The notes: generated by a model not told the origin, from the letters alone. DNA of 64,000 bases from Bacillus massilinigeriensis (GCF_900117315.1 NZ_LT630337.1:2301238-2365237), one strand, 5' to 3'; shown: positions 54,544-63,751, numbered from the stretch's first letter. Program-made: numbers and translations.

Positions 54544-55593
54544 TTGAAAAACCAATCCATTAACGTCAACCAATTAAGAACTGATAATAAAGCAGATTCC
54601 ATCGCACATCGAATGATGATGTGGCTATACGGTGTTGGATTTACATTTGTTATTGCTGCAATCGGATATCTTATTTCTAAGGTGCCCGTTCTAATTTCTA
54701 TTGGGCCCATGGCCTGTGCGATTTTTTTAGCCATCCTTTATAGACAATTATTTGATTATCCCTTCCATATTCGCACCGGAATTCAATTTTCCTCCAAGCA
54801 TCTGTTACGCTTTGCGATTGTGTTATATGGCTTAAAACTAAATATTGATGTCATCATACATCAAGGTTTAGGTTTGTTAATTCGTGATACGATGGTCATT
54901 GTTTTTGCAATTTTGGCTATGATCATGCTAGGAAGACGTTTGAAGGCATCCCCTTCCATTACCTTTTTGCTTGGAGTAGGTACCGGGGTATGTGGGGCAG
55001 CGGCCATTGCCGCAATATCTTCAATCTTGAAATCAAATGAAGAAGACACTGCCATATCGGTGGGTATTATCGCCTTAGTAGGTACAGTTTTTTCTGTCAC
55101 TTATACGATTATTTGGCCGTTTCTACCTATATCATCGGTTGAATACGGAATGTGGAGTGGAATGAGTCTTCATGAAATTGCCCATGTAGCTTTGGCTGGT
55201 GCTGTTGCAGGTCAAGAAGGACTAGCAATGGCTCTAGTTGCAAAATTAGGAAGAGTTCTGCTTCTTATACCATTATCATTAATCCTCATTTATTGGATGA
55301 AAAGGAGCAATACAGCGGATACAAAAGAGGCAAGAATTGAATTCCCTTGGTTTTTAATCGGTTTCATTCTTATGAGCGTATTTGGAAGCTTCGTATTAGG
55401 AAAAGCAATTCTCGTATCGCAGGAAGTGATTGATAAGGTCTCAATGGTTACGTCTTTTTTCATGTCATCAGCTATGGTTGGTCTGGGTCTTAATATTAGT
55501 TTTAGTCATTTACGAAAAAAAGCATTACGCCCACTTACTACGATATTGATTGTGTCTTTAGCTCTTTCAATTATCACGTTTTTTATTATTTAG
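54544..55593 (+). CDS. YeiH-family (UPF0324) putative sulfate exporter
   Basis: A 349-residue, ten-helix membrane protein of the UPF0324 family (VLYGLKLNIDVII; LGVGTGVCGAAAIAAISSIL; SLHEIAHVALAGAV). Members are annotated as putative sulfate exporters, often beside a LysR regulator. Start TTG at 54544 with AAGGGATG upstream. Confidence 0.85.
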   Translation: MKNQSINVNQLRTDNKADSIAHRMMMWLYGVGFTFVIAAIGYLISKVPVLISIGPMACAIFLAILYRQLFDYPFHIRTGIQFSSKHLLRFAIVLYGLKLNIDVIIHQGLGLLIRDTMVIVFAILAMIMLGRRLKASPSITFLLGVGTGVCGAAAIAAISSILKSNEEDTAISVGIIALVGTVFSVTYTIIWPFLPISSVEYGMWSGMSLHEIAHVALAGAVAGQEGLAMALVAKLGRVLLLIPLSLILIYWMKRSNTADTKEARIEFPWFLIGFILMSVFGSFVLGKAILVSQEVIDKVSMVTSFFMSSAMVGLGLNISFSHLRKKALRPLTTILIVSLALSIITFFII

Positions 55594-55614
55594 GGAGATC
55601 AGAAAAAGCATTAT

Positions 55615-55800
55615 TACGGATTTATTGGATTTCGGGCCTGTTTTTATGCCTTAACGAATCTCTTGTCCGATAAGTTACAGAAATCTCGTGGACTTCTTTT
55701 TGTCGGACTCACGTTCCGTTATTCATTAAAAATAGCGGCTCCTGTGTCCGGTAAGTTGGATTTTGGGCTTGTTTTTATGCTTTTAACGGAATGGCTATCC
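55615..55800. repeat. Degenerate repeat block (TTGTCCGATAAG family)
   Basis: Two related segments about 130 bp apart: GGATTTCGGGCCTGTTTTTA and GGATTTTGGGCTTGTTTTTA, each followed by TTAACG and by GTCCGATAAGTT- or ATCCGTTACG-like sequence. No coding. It follows the YeiH gene. Confidence 0.5.
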
Positions 55801-55853
55801 GTTACGCTACATTGAAGATTATCACCTAGTTCTTGTCAGAATACAGTCACTAG

Positions 55854-56042
55854 TCAATCGAGAAAATTTGCGATAATTATAAATAAAATAGTTATTGAGA
55901 AAAATCCAATCACAAAGTAGCCGAAGAATTTCAATGGCCCGGGCAAGTTCTTTAATTTTGCGTTAGAAGAATTGGTAGCATTGCCTTCTATCTTATTTAA
56001 GTGGTCGATTACATCATTAAATGGCTTTTTTTCCTTTTCCAT
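55854..56042 (-). CDS. Small C-terminally anchored membrane protein
   Basis: A 62-residue protein: a charged N-terminal half (EKEKKPFNDVIDHLNKIE) and one transmembrane helix near the C-terminus (FFGYFVIGFFSITILFIIIANF). GGGGGAGG precedes the ATG at 56042. No known family. Confidence 0.6.
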   Translation of the reverse strand: MEKEKKPFNDVIDHLNKIEGNATNSSNAKLKNLPGPLKFFGYFVIGFFSITILFIIIANFLD

Positions 56043-56122
56043 CTTGCCTCCCCCTTTACTAAATTTTAACATATCAGCGGCTTCTATCTAAATATTCCTT
56101 GAAATCTTTTTAAAGAGTTCCT

Positions 56123-56878
56123 TCAGAATTTTTTTCTGGTATACTTCCCTTCTACAATCCTTTCAAACTCATCTATTGTGGTTGAATATTTAATATATAT
56201 CCTCGGCAATAAATAGAGTTCATCCTTCAAGCCCTTCTCTGAATAAAGTTCAGGGGTTGTCGTAATCCCAAATTTATAGTATTTCTTGGTTTCTTCGACA
56301 ACTCTGCTGTTAAAACTTCCGTAAGGATAGGCTATTGCAATAACTGGCCGATTAGTCATTTTCTGAATCGTATCGATGGGACTTCTTAGTTCATATTCAA
56401 ATTGGTCAATTGACGTTAAGCTGGGATGGGTTGCGGTATGAGATTGCACAGAAATCAATCCGGAGCGAGAGATTTCTCTCAACTCTGATGCAGATAGTCG
56501 ATTTGACCACCCAATAAAGTCACTAATGACAAAGAATGTCCCTCTAGGTTGAAACTTCTCGTTCTTTATTTTTTGAAAAACCTCCATCACATTCAGGTTA
56601 TCCTTGTACCCATCATCAAAGGTAAGAAATATCGGCTTTTCCACTTGGTTAATTAGGTCCCATTGCTCAAAGGTTAATAACGTAAATCCGTGTTCTCTCA
56701 GGTAAATCATTTGCTTTTCGAAATTTTCTGGTGTAACAAATAGCGCTTTGGAACCACCTTTTTCATTGTACTCATCAATGTGGTGATAGACTAATATGGG
56801 TACCTTTTTAGCTGCATAGGTTTTGGTTGCAAGTAGTGTAAAGACTAGAACAAGAATGATAAAGATATACCTTTTCAT
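56123..56878 (-). CDS. Secreted polysaccharide deacetylase
   Basis: A 251-residue NodB-type deacetylase, exported by an N-terminal signal (YIFIILVLVFTLLATKTYA). Metal and catalytic motifs: FLTFDDGYKDN (Asp-Asp), SHTATHPS (His-x3-His) and AIAYPYGSFN. It should remove acetyl groups from chitin-like or peptidoglycan sugars. The ATG at 56878 with CGGAGG upstream is used; the longer frame is not translated. Confidence 0.88.
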   Translation of the reverse strand: MKRYIFIILVLVFTLLATKTYAAKKVPILVYHHIDEYNEKGGSKALFVTPENFEKQMIYLREHGFTLLTFEQWDLINQVEKPIFLTFDDGYKDNLNVMEVFQKIKNEKFQPRGTFFVISDFIGWSNRLSASELREISRSGLISVQSHTATHPSLTSIDQFEYELRSPIDTIQKMTNRPVIAIAYPYGSFNSRVVEETKKYYKFGITTTPELYSEKGLKDELYLLPRIYIKYSTTIDEFERIVEGKYTRKKF

Positions 56879-57069
56879 AAAATCCTCCGTTTTTCCACAC
56901 GATTTGTTTAGTAATATTGTTCCACACCAACCTATATCTATTGAAAAATTTTTCACATATTGTAAGTCATTCAAGGCACACCTAGTGTAAACTGGAGATA
57001 GCATAAGGTAATATCTGAGTAAGTAGTACATATAAAAAAAATCATTAGATGATAAAAAGGAGTCAAACT

Positions 57070-57237
57070 ATGAGAAATGGGCTTTACATGGTTTATGCGG
57101 TTATTTTAGGAGTTGTATCATTTTTTACACATGAAATTGTAACCTATGTCATGCTTGGGTTTATTTTATTGAGTTTGAATAATATTCATGGGACGTTGAA
57201 AAAAATTCTTCAAGAAAATATTGATAGAAATAAATAG
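57070..57237 (+). CDS. Small membrane protein of unknown function
   Basis: A 55-residue protein with one or two hydrophobic helices (YMVYAVILGVVSFFTHEIV; YVMLGFILLSL). ATG at 57070 behind AAAAGGAG. No family recognised. Confidence 0.65.
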   Translation: MRNGLYMVYAVILGVVSFFTHEIVTYVMLGFILLSLNNIHGTLKKILQENIDRNK

Positions 57238-57415
57238 TGTTTTCTGTAGATATTTGGAATAAGCCATACCTTGAAGTAGGGACGGTTCTCTGCTTCCAAG
57301 CTGTGACCAATTCTAAATTAATTTTTTACACGGGAAAATCTTATCTGAAGAAAAAAACAAAATCAGCTGTAAACCCCGATATCAAAAAATATACACACAA
57401 AGATGAATAATAAAA

Positions 57416-57461
57416 AGAAAAAGTCACATGTGGCAGCAAAACCATTCAATGTGACTTTTTC
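57416..57461. terminator. Bidirectional terminator-like hairpin
   Basis: AAAAAGTCACAT and ATGTGACTTTTT, 12-bp stem with an 18-base loop, between convergent genes. Confidence 0.75.
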
Positions 57462-57515
57462 TAATCAAAACTTCCTATTGTTAGCTATAAGAGCTTTCCT
57501 AAGCTTCCCTCTGCT

Positions 57516-57869
57516 TCAATCTCTTTCCCTTGCCCTCTGTGTATCTCTAATATTCTTTTGAACAGTGATAGCTGCAAATATACTCAAAACAAATGCCATG
57601 CCGTAAAATCCTTTTTCGCTTAGTACGATACTTCCTGCATTGTATAAACCAATAGCCATCAAGGAAATCGATACAATCAGAGCAAACCAACTAATTCCAT
57701 AATAAATATTCGTAACAGGTATTCCCTCTTCCTTATCTCGTACTGCTTTCTGTAAAGAAACCGCTGAATACAGTCCAAATATTAAAACGGCAAAGTAATA
57801 ACCTTTTTCGTTCAGTTGCATCGATGCATTAAACAAGCCAACGAGGTAAGCCGAAACACCGACTAGCAA
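57516..57869 (-). pseudogene. YiaA/YiaB-family membrane protein, 5'-truncated
   Basis: Two YiaAB repeats, each a pair of transmembrane helices ([53 protein letters not shown]). The homologous reading continues upstream of the only TTG start as KGASWAA, and then meets TAA within 9 codons, with no Met. So the normal N-terminus is gone. It may still be translated from TTG 57869 or be dead. The break near 57888 marks the left edge of the metal-resistance block. Confidence 0.65.
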
Positions 57870-57887
57870 CGCAGCCCAAGAAGCACC

Positions 57888-58187
57888 TTTAAATTATATT
57901 TAGGTTATATAGCATAAACATTGCTGTGATAAAGACCGCACATTTTAGATATATCTAATATGTATGCTCCTAATTTATTCCTTCCACTTCAAACATTCTG
58001 GTGATAAAAGATAAAAAACATAGATTTTAGAAACAAAAATGTTATAGTTGTTATCCAATTTGATTGATTTTCAAGAAGATTATTCCTCCGCAATCGGGCC
58101 ATATAATTGAGTAACACCTATAAAGAAAGTTATTGATAATACATAGTAAGTTAATTAACAATGTTATTGTGAAATATAGGAGAAATT
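57888..58187. other. Junction and upstream sequence of the metal-resistance block
   Basis: Beyond the broken YiaAB gene the sequence is AT-rich with no gene. It contains CTCCGCAATCGGGCCATATA near 58085, a phrase I associate with mobile-element surroundings in Bacillaceae; that is only a recollection and not proof. Confidence 0.35.
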
Positions 58188-58374
58188 ATGACTGATAATT
58201 GTTGTACACCCAAACCAAACCTAACGGAACGTTCCCAATTAGATATAAACAATACCAAAAATCCCCAGAATAGATGGTCCGGATACTCAGAAAGAAGCAA
58301 TAAAAATCGACTCTTATGATCCTGACAGTCCAGAGGGTTACATGGTATTTACAGTAACAGTTCATAATAAATAA
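58188..58374 (+). pseudogene. Small Cys-containing protein gene with a frameshift
   Basis: AGGAG precedes the ATG at 58188 (MTDNCCTPKPN). The first frame stops at 58317 after an implausible tail; the +1 frame gives IDGPDTQKEAIKIDSYDPD and SPEGYMVFTVTVHNK with a TAA at 58372-58374. The two parts together would make a ~62-residue protein, broken by a one-base shift near 58240-58250. A terminator follows. No family recognised. Confidence 0.45.
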
Positions 58375-58385
58375 TGGTTGGATAA

Positions 58386-58427
58386 CCAAAAAGGATGATT
58401 ACCTAATAGAAAAGTAATCATCCTTTT
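58386..58427 (+). terminator. Terminator after the frameshifted gene
   Basis: AAAAGGATGATTAC and GTAATCATCCTTTTTT with a ten-base loop and a T-run. Confidence 0.85.
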
Positions 58428-58466
58428 TTAGTTTCAAAGTGCTAATTTCATGTCGATTTATTCTTT

Positions 58467-58550
58467 ATTCAAATATACATTTGACTATTTGTTTATGTAA
58501 ACGTAAAATAGAAAATGAAATTTAACATTCAAATAAATATTTGAATGTTA
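58467..58550 (+). promoter_or_regulatory. CadC-type operators upstream of cadD
   Basis: A perfect palindrome with 13-bp arms (ACATTCAAATA, two-base centre, TATTTGAATGT) lies at 58523-58550, and an imperfect copy (ATTCAAATATACATTTGACT) at 58467-58486. The core ATTCAAATAAATATTTGAAT is that of the staphylococcal CadC operator. Cadmium would release CadC. Confidence 0.8.
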
Positions 58551-58593
58551 ATGAGTATTAAATTATTAATAAAAAATAAAGGGGTTGAATCAG

Positions 58594-59250
58594 GTGGATT
58601 TAATTTTAATAATCATCTCTGCTCTTGGTGCTTTTATTGTAACCAATATTGATGATATTTTTGTCTTGATGATGTTATTCTCTATGGCAAGGTCACAATC
58701 TAAAACAAGTAATGGTCAAACGGTTAACAAGGTTTCGAAACGTATTAACTCAAGAGATATAGTAATTGGTCAATATCTAGGTTTTGCACTTCTAGTTTTA
58801 ATCAGTCTTTTAGCAACCTTTGGGATAACACTTCTTGCTGATCAATGGGTTGGTTTACTTGGCCTAATTCCAATGTATTTAGGAGTTAGACTGTTCATCA
58901 AAGGTGAAGATGATGATGATGATAATATTCTTTCTAGGTTAAACAAATTTAATAAGTTTTATTTAAGTGTAGCCTTTATCACTTTTGCTAATGGTGGAGA
59001 CAATATTGGAATTTATGTTCCGATTTTTTCAACGTTAGAAACAAATCAATTAATTATTACTGTAGTTACATTCTTTATAATGGTTGCAATTTGGTGTTTA
59101 CTGGGTTACCGTCTTGCGAGATTCAGATTTGTTTCTGAAACACTTGAGAAATACGGGCGATGGATTATTCCAATTGTATTTATAGGATTGGGAATATATA
59201 TCATGCTAGAAAATGAACTATTTACTTCATTGATAAATCTATTCAAATAA
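58594..59250 (+). CDS. cadD: Cadmium resistance transporter CadD
   Basis: A 218-residue, about six-helix cation exporter of the CadD family (DLILIIISALGAFIVTNIDDIFVLMMLF; an acidic EDDDDDN loop; FANGGDNIGIYVPIF). It exports or sequesters Cd2+. GTG at 58594 is preferred, with AAAGGGG 8 bases upstream; a TTG three codons earlier is too close. It is controlled by operators of CadC, which is encoded downstream. Confidence 0.9.
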   Translation: MDLILIIISALGAFIVTNIDDIFVLMMLFSMARSQSKTSNGQTVNKVSKRINSRDIVIGQYLGFALLVLISLLATFGITLLADQWVGLLGLIPMYLGVRLFIKGEDDDDDNILSRLNKFNKFYLSVAFITFANGGDNIGIYVPIFSTLETNQLIITVVTFFIMVAIWCLLGYRLARFRFVSETLEKYGRWIIPIVFIGLGIYIMLENELFTSLINLFK

Positions 59251-59333
59251 TGTAATAGTTTTGATCGTTATGATCATTTGCTAATATAAGTTGGTTTGAT
59301 ATGGAATTTATTGAGTTATTTTATTTTTTTGTC

Positions 59334-59404
59334 CATTATTCAAATAAATATTTGAATAATGTTAGGGTAATAATATATAATACATTCAAACATATACTTG
59401 AATA
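59334..59404 (+). promoter_or_regulatory. CadC operators and promoter of cadCA
   Basis: A palindrome with 13-bp arms (ATTATTCAAATA...TATTTGAATAAT) at 59334-59361 and an imperfect one (ACATTCAAACATATACTTGA) at 59382-59404 flank a TATAAT-like -10. CadC would repress its own operon. Confidence 0.8.
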
Positions 59405-59423
59405 AAAGGAGGGATAATGAGTA

Positions 59424-59792
59424 ATGAGTAAGAAAGATACTTGTGATATTTATTGTTATGACGAAGCAAAAGTCAAACGAATACAAGGTGAGATGCAAAA
59501 AGAAGATATATCTAGTGTTTCTCAATTATTTAAAGCACTTGCAGATGAAAATAGGGCAAAAATTTCCTATGCATTATGTCAAGATGATGAGCTTTGTGTG
59601 TGTGATGTAGCTAATATCATTGGGGCTACTGTTGCTACGACATCTCACCATTTAAGGACCCTTCATAAACAAGGGATTGTAAAATACCGAAAAGAAGGCA
59701 AACTAGCCTTTTATTCGCTTGATGATGAACATATTAGACAGTTAATGGTTATTGCATTAGCTCATAAAAAGGAGATGAAAGTCAATGTCTGA
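59424..59792 (+). CDS. cadC: Cadmium-sensing repressor CadC (ArsR/SmtB family)
   Basis: A 122-residue winged-helix metal sensor. The Cd/Pb site cysteines are Cys7 and Cys11 in the N-terminal extension (DTCDIYC) and Cys58/Cys60 in the DELCVCDVA motif. The DNA-recognition helix is VATTSHHLRTLHKQG. It represses cadCA and, by operator likeness, cadD. GGAGGG upstream of ATG. Its stop TGA overlaps the cadA start. Confidence 0.95.
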   Translation: MSKKDTCDIYCYDEAKVKRIQGEMQKEDISSVSQLFKALADENRAKISYALCQDDELCVCDVANIIGATVATTSHHLRTLHKQGIVKYRKEGKLAFYSLDDEHIRQLMVIALAHKKEMKVNV

Positions 59793-61917
59793 ACAAGCTA
59801 AAATAAACAACCAAAAAGCTAAAACTTATAGAGTTCAAGGACTCACCTGAGCAGACTGTTCAAAAACGTTCGAAGAGAACGTGAAACGTCTGGATGGCGT
59901 TTTGGATGCACAAGTTAATTTTGGTGCTGCTAAAATAACAGTTGTAGGAAATACAACGGTTGAAGCGCTTGAAAAAGCAGGAGCTTTTGATAACTTAAAA
60001 TTACGAGATGAAAAAGCACAAAAAGTAGAACGTGAACCTTTTTGGAAGCAAAAAGAAAACATTAAAGTGTATATTTCAGCCCTATTATTAATCGTTAGTT
60101 GGTTATTAGGAGAACAACTCGGAGAAGGTCATATTGTACCAACAATCGGATATGCGGCATCTATATTAATTGGTGGCTACTCCTTATTTATTAAAGGCTT
60201 TAAAAATCTAAGCAGATTTAAGTTTGATATGAATACTCTTATGACAATCGCTATTATTGGGGCTGCATTAATTGGTGAATGGGGAGAAGGAGCAACAGTT
60301 GTTATTCTCTTTGCCATTAGTGAAGCTTTAGAACGCTATTCTATGGACAAAGCTCGTCAATCCATTGAGTCCTTGATGGATATAGCTCCAAAGGAAGCTT
60401 TAATACGACGTGGAAATCAAGAGTTAATGATTAGCGTTGATGACATTCAAGTAGGCGACATTATGATCGTGAAACCGGGTCAAAAGTTGGCTATGGATGG
60501 AATCGTTGTAAAAGGGACATCTACCTTAAACCAAGCTGCGATTACAGGTGAATCTGTCCCGGTGACAAAGACCATTGATGATGAAGTATTCGCTGGTACT
60601 TTGAACGAAGAAGGATTATTAGAAGTAAAAGTAACTAAATTAGTGGAAGATACTACTCTTTCGAAAATAATTCATTTAGTAGAAGAAGCTCAGGCAGAAC
60701 GCGCTCCTTCTCAAGCATTTGTTGATAAATTTGCCAAATATTATACTCCGGCAATTGTTGTATTAGCCTTTTTAATCGCTATTGTCCCACCATTATTTGG
60801 CGGAGATTGGAGCGAATGGATATATCAAGGGTTATCCGTACTAGTCGTTGGTTGTCCTTGTGCATTAGTTGTTTCTACGCCTGTTTCTGTTGTGACCGCA
60901 ATAGGAAACGCAGCAAGAAATGGTGTTTTAATCAAAGGTGGAATCCACCTAGAAGAAGCCGGTGCATTGAAGGTTATTGCTTTTGATAAAACAGGAACAT
61001 TAACAAAAGGGGTTCCAGCAGTAACAGAAATCGTAACATTTGGCGGAAATGAAAATGAGTTATTGACCATCACAGCAGCGTTGGAAAAAGGATCACAACA
61101 TCCACTTGCTTCAGCAATTATGAAAAAAGCAGAAGCAAACGGATTAAATTATAATGAAGTATCTGTTGAAGATTTTCAATCTATAACTGGTAAGGGTATA
61201 AAAGCAAAAGTTAAGGACGAGATGTATTATGTAGGAAGTCCTAGTATGTTTGAGGAAATTCTTCCAAATGGTATAGATAAAACCATTTCTGAACAAATTT
61301 CAACCCTACAAACACAAGGAAAAACGGTCATGATTCTTGGAACCGTCAACGCACTTCTCTGTTTAATTGCTGTGGCTGATCAAGTAAGAAAAACATCTAA
61401 AGAAGTTATTCAAAAACTTCATCAACTAGGAATTGAAAAAACTGTTATGCTTACTGGTGATAACCAACGTACAGCAGAAGCAATTGGTAAAGAGGTTGGT
61501 GTATCTGATATTAAGGCCGATCTCCTTCCAGAAGATAAATTGAACTATATTAAACAACTTCGCGAAAAGTATCATAGTGTGGCGATGGTTGGAGATGGAG
61601 TAAATGATGCTCCAGCTCTTGCGGCATCAACAGTTGGGGTTGCAATGGGTGGAGCTGGAACGGATACAGCACTTGAAACAGCCGATATTGCTTTAATGTC
61701 AGATGATTTAAGTAAATTACCGTTTACGATGAAACTAAGTCGAAAAGCATTGAGAACCATTAAGCAAAATATTACCTTCTCTCTAGTAGTTAAAGCTATT
61801 GCTTTACTTTTAGTTGTACCGGGTTGGTTAACGTTATGGATAGCTATATTTGCCGATATGGGGGCTACATTGCTTGTAACTTTAAACAGCTTACGATTAT
61901 TAAAAGTTAAAGAATAA
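59785..61917 (+). CDS. cadA: Cd2+/Zn2+/Pb2+ P1B-type ATPase CadA with in-frame UGA (candidate selenoprotein)
   Basis: A 710-codon heavy-metal ATPase. ATG at 59785 follows AAAAAGGAG and overlaps the cadC stop. Codon 22 (59848-59850) is TGA in the N-terminal HMA domain: [18 protein letters not shown], where relatives have GLTCADC. The frame is otherwise intact and of normal length: eight helices, TGES, CPC in [13 protein letters not shown], the phosphorylation loop [16 protein letters not shown] and [11 protein letters not shown]. Recoding as Sec would give a Sec/Cys metal site. Without it, translation could only restart at GTG 59881 (weak site), which removes the metal-binding motif. A hairpin follows the UGA. 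Alternatives: nonsense mutation or sequence error. Confidence 0.85.
59848..59902 (+). promoter_or_regulatory. Candidate bacterial SECIS in cadA
   Basis: After the UGA (59848-59850) come 15 bases, then ACGTTC, loop GAAGA, GAACGT (59866-59882), a perfect 6-bp stem with G first in the loop, 22 bases from the UGA. A second hairpin AAACGTC-TGGAT-GGCGTTT (59884-59902) lies further away. The first fits bSECIS spacing; the second has a loop like that after the HesB UGA. Which, if either, binds SelB is unknown. Confidence 0.5.
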
Positions 61918-61930
61918 AATACTGTTTCAT

Positions 61931-61962
61931 ATAAAGGGATAATGGTTTTATTATCCCTTTAT
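61931..61962 (+). terminator. Terminator of cadCA
   Basis: ATAAAGGGATAAT and ATTATCCCTTTAT form a 13-bp stem with a short loop. Confidence 0.8.
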
Positions 61963-62080
61963 ATGATTTCTTACTGAATGAAAAGGTATGATGCTTCAAT
62001 GTGATTTTTCGCCCTTCTTGTTTTTAAAAAAGGGATACTCTTAAAGGATATTTAAATTCAGTCATTCGGAAGTGAAGATA

Positions 62081-62701
62081 ATGAATAATTCTTGGAATCG
62101 AGTGATTTATAAAATTTGGTCTCCAATTTATGATAAGATTTTTAATTCGGGTGTTTTTTTAAATGCACGCAGACAAATATTTCTAGATATCCCCTTTCAT
62201 AGTAATCAAAAGGTACTTTTTGTTGGTGTAGGAACAGGTGCTGATTTAGAGTTAATAACTCAATCTGATTTAGATATAAAGGCAATTGATTTTTCACCTG
62301 ATATGCTTAAAAAGGCAAGTGCGAAATTTAAAAATTCACCTATTAAATTCATAGAAATGGATGCTCAAAATATGGAGTTTGATAATGAAACATTTGATTA
62401 TGTAGTTGCTAGTCTAATTCTTTCTGTAGTGCCTGATGCAGATAAGTGTTTAACAGAAATGACGAGGGTTTTAAGAAAAGGAGGCAAAATAATTATTTTT
62501 GACAAATTCGTATCTGAAGAACATAAATTATCTTTTTCAAAAAAGCTTCTTAGACCACTAATAAAAGTATTAGGAACAGATATTGGATTGAATTTTGAAG
62601 ATCTGTACCGTAGAAATAGTATAAATCTAATGATAAACGAAGATAAAAATGTAATGATGAATGGAATGTACAGAAAAATAATAATTAGTAAAGTTAGTTG
62701 A
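62081..62701 (+). CDS. Class I SAM-dependent methyltransferase (PmtA-like)
   Basis: A 206-residue methyltransferase: SAM-binding VLFVGVGTGADLELI near residue 50, IDFSPDMLKKA, then FDYVVASLILSVVPD. Overall resemblance is to phosphatidylethanolamine N-methyltransferase PmtA-type and UbiE-like proteins. ATG at 62081 with GGAAG upstream; a GTG three codons earlier is weaker. It lies between cadA and merR; a role in metal or metalloid methylation is possible but not shown. Confidence 0.75.
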   Translation: MNNSWNRVIYKIWSPIYDKIFNSGVFLNARRQIFLDIPFHSNQKVLFVGVGTGADLELITQSDLDIKAIDFSPDMLKKASAKFKNSPIKFIEMDAQNMEFDNETFDYVVASLILSVVPDADKCLTEMTRVLRKGGKIIIFDKFVSEEHKLSFSKKLLRPLIKVLGTDIGLNFEDLYRRNSINLMINEDKNVMMNGMYRKIIISKVS

Positions 62702-62744
62702 TTATGTTTGAGCAAATTAAAAATTTCAAAATTACCTTTTACTC

Positions 62745-62776
62745 TTTACCCTGTACTATGGTACAGGGTTTATAAT
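62745..62776 (+). promoter_or_regulatory. MerR-type promoter/operator
   Basis: TTTACC (62745-62750), a 20-bp spacer, TATAAT (62771-62776). The operator ACCCTGTAC-TATG-GTACAGGGT (62748-62769) fills the spacer. Overlong 19-20 bp spacers with a dyad are the hallmark of MerR-activated promoters. Confidence 0.85.
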
Positions 62777-62794
62777 TTATCTGAGGTGAATGAA

Positions 62795-63190
62795 ATGAAT
62801 TATCGCATTAGTGAACTTGCAGAAAGGTGTGGGGTCAATAAAGAAACTATAAGATATTACGAAAGATTGGGTCTCCTTTCGGAACCTTCTCGGACAAAAG
62901 CTGGATATAGGATGTATCCAGAAGAGTCTGTGGATCGCCTACAATTTATTAAACGAATGCAAGATTTAGGTTTTTCTTTAGCCGAGATCGATAAACTACT
63001 TGGAGTTGTTGATAAAGACGACGAACGATGTAACGATATGTATGATTTTGTTGTTCATAAAATTGATGAAGTTCAAAAGAAAATTAAGGATTTAAAAAGA
63101 ATCGAACACATGCTAATTAATTTAAAAGATTGTTGTCCTGATGAAAAATCTCTACATGAATGTCCTATTATTGAAACTTTGATGAATTAG
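62795..63190 (+). CDS. merR: Mercury-responsive regulator MerR
   Basis: A 131-residue MerR with the HTH (YRISELAERCGVNKETIRYYERLGLLSEPSRTKAGYRMY) and the three mercury-binding Cys of Gram-positive MerR: in DERCNDMYDF, LKDCCPDEK and LHECPIIETL. It closely resembles Bacillus MerR. GAGGTGA precedes the ATG at 62795; the longer frame covers the promoter. merA, merT and merP do not follow in the window; instead a CopZ-type protein and an IS256 element. Confidence 0.92.
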   Translation: MNYRISELAERCGVNKETIRYYERLGLLSEPSRTKAGYRMYPEESVDRLQFIKRMQDLGFSLAEIDKLLGVVDKDDERCNDMYDFVVHKIDEVQKKIKDLKRIEHMLINLKDCCPDEKSLHECPIIETLMN

Positions 63191-63230
63191 AAAAGATAGC
63201 ACAAAATATGTATCATAATAAGGTGGGAGA

Positions 63231-63692
63231 ATGATGTCAGATTGTTGTAATAACACTAAAGAAATTAAAAATGAAAATGTTGTAAAGTGTCCATCTTGTA
63301 AAAATAGATCTAAAAATGTAAAGTTGATAACATTAAAATCAATGCTTAAACCATCTGCATTAGAAACATTAAATGCTAAAGAAAATCACTATTTTTGTTC
63401 AACCAAAGATTGTGATGTAGTCTATTTTGATACGAATAATAAAGAGTACCTTTTATCTGACATAAAGGTGGTCGTTCATCAAAAAGATGCCTCAGTAACT
63501 ACACCAATTTGTTATTGTTTTGATTGGACAAAAGAGAAAATAAAGGAATACGTAGAAAAAGGCCTTACTCCTAATCCAGTAGAACATATTCGAGAGAACA
63601 TAAAGGAAAACCGATGTGGTTGTGATGTGAATAACCCTCAAGGTAGTTGTTGCTTGGCAAATGTTACAAGCTATATCAAAGAACTAACCTAA
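63231..63692 (+). CDS. CopZ-type zinc-ribbon and [2Fe-2S] protein
   Basis: A 153-residue protein with an N-terminal zinc domain (CPSCKNRSKNVK; YFCSTKDCDVVYFD) and a C-terminal BFD-like [2Fe-2S] domain (ICYCFDWTKEKIKEYV; RCGCDVNNPQGSCCLANV). This is the N-terminal CopZ architecture, without the HMA chaperone part. In mercury or copper loci such proteins may deliver or reduce metal. Two adjacent ATGs after AAGGTGGGAGA; either may start. Confidence 0.85.
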   Translation: MMSDCCNNTKEIKNENVVKCPSCKNRSKNVKLITLKSMLKPSALETLNAKENHYFCSTKDCDVVYFDTNNKEYLLSDIKVVVHQKDASVTTPICYCFDWTKEKIKEYVEKGLTPNPVEHIRENIKENRCGCDVNNPQGSCCLANVTSYIKELT

Positions 63693-63710
63693 CCTGTATA
63701 TACTCAATTA

Positions 63711-63744
63711 AAAGGCGCGTTTCTTGAATAAGAAGAGCGCCTTT
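63711..63744 (+). terminator. Hairpin after the CopZ-type gene
   Basis: AAAGGCGC and GCGCCTTT around an 18-base loop, just upstream of the IS element. Confidence 0.7.
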
Positions 63745-63751
63745 ACTCAAT

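Noticed and set aside
59881..61917. cadA starting at GTG 59881
   Set aside because: It would delete the HMA metal-binding motif and lacks a good ribosome site, while ATG 59785 has one, overlaps cadC as expected, and gives the family length through the UGA.
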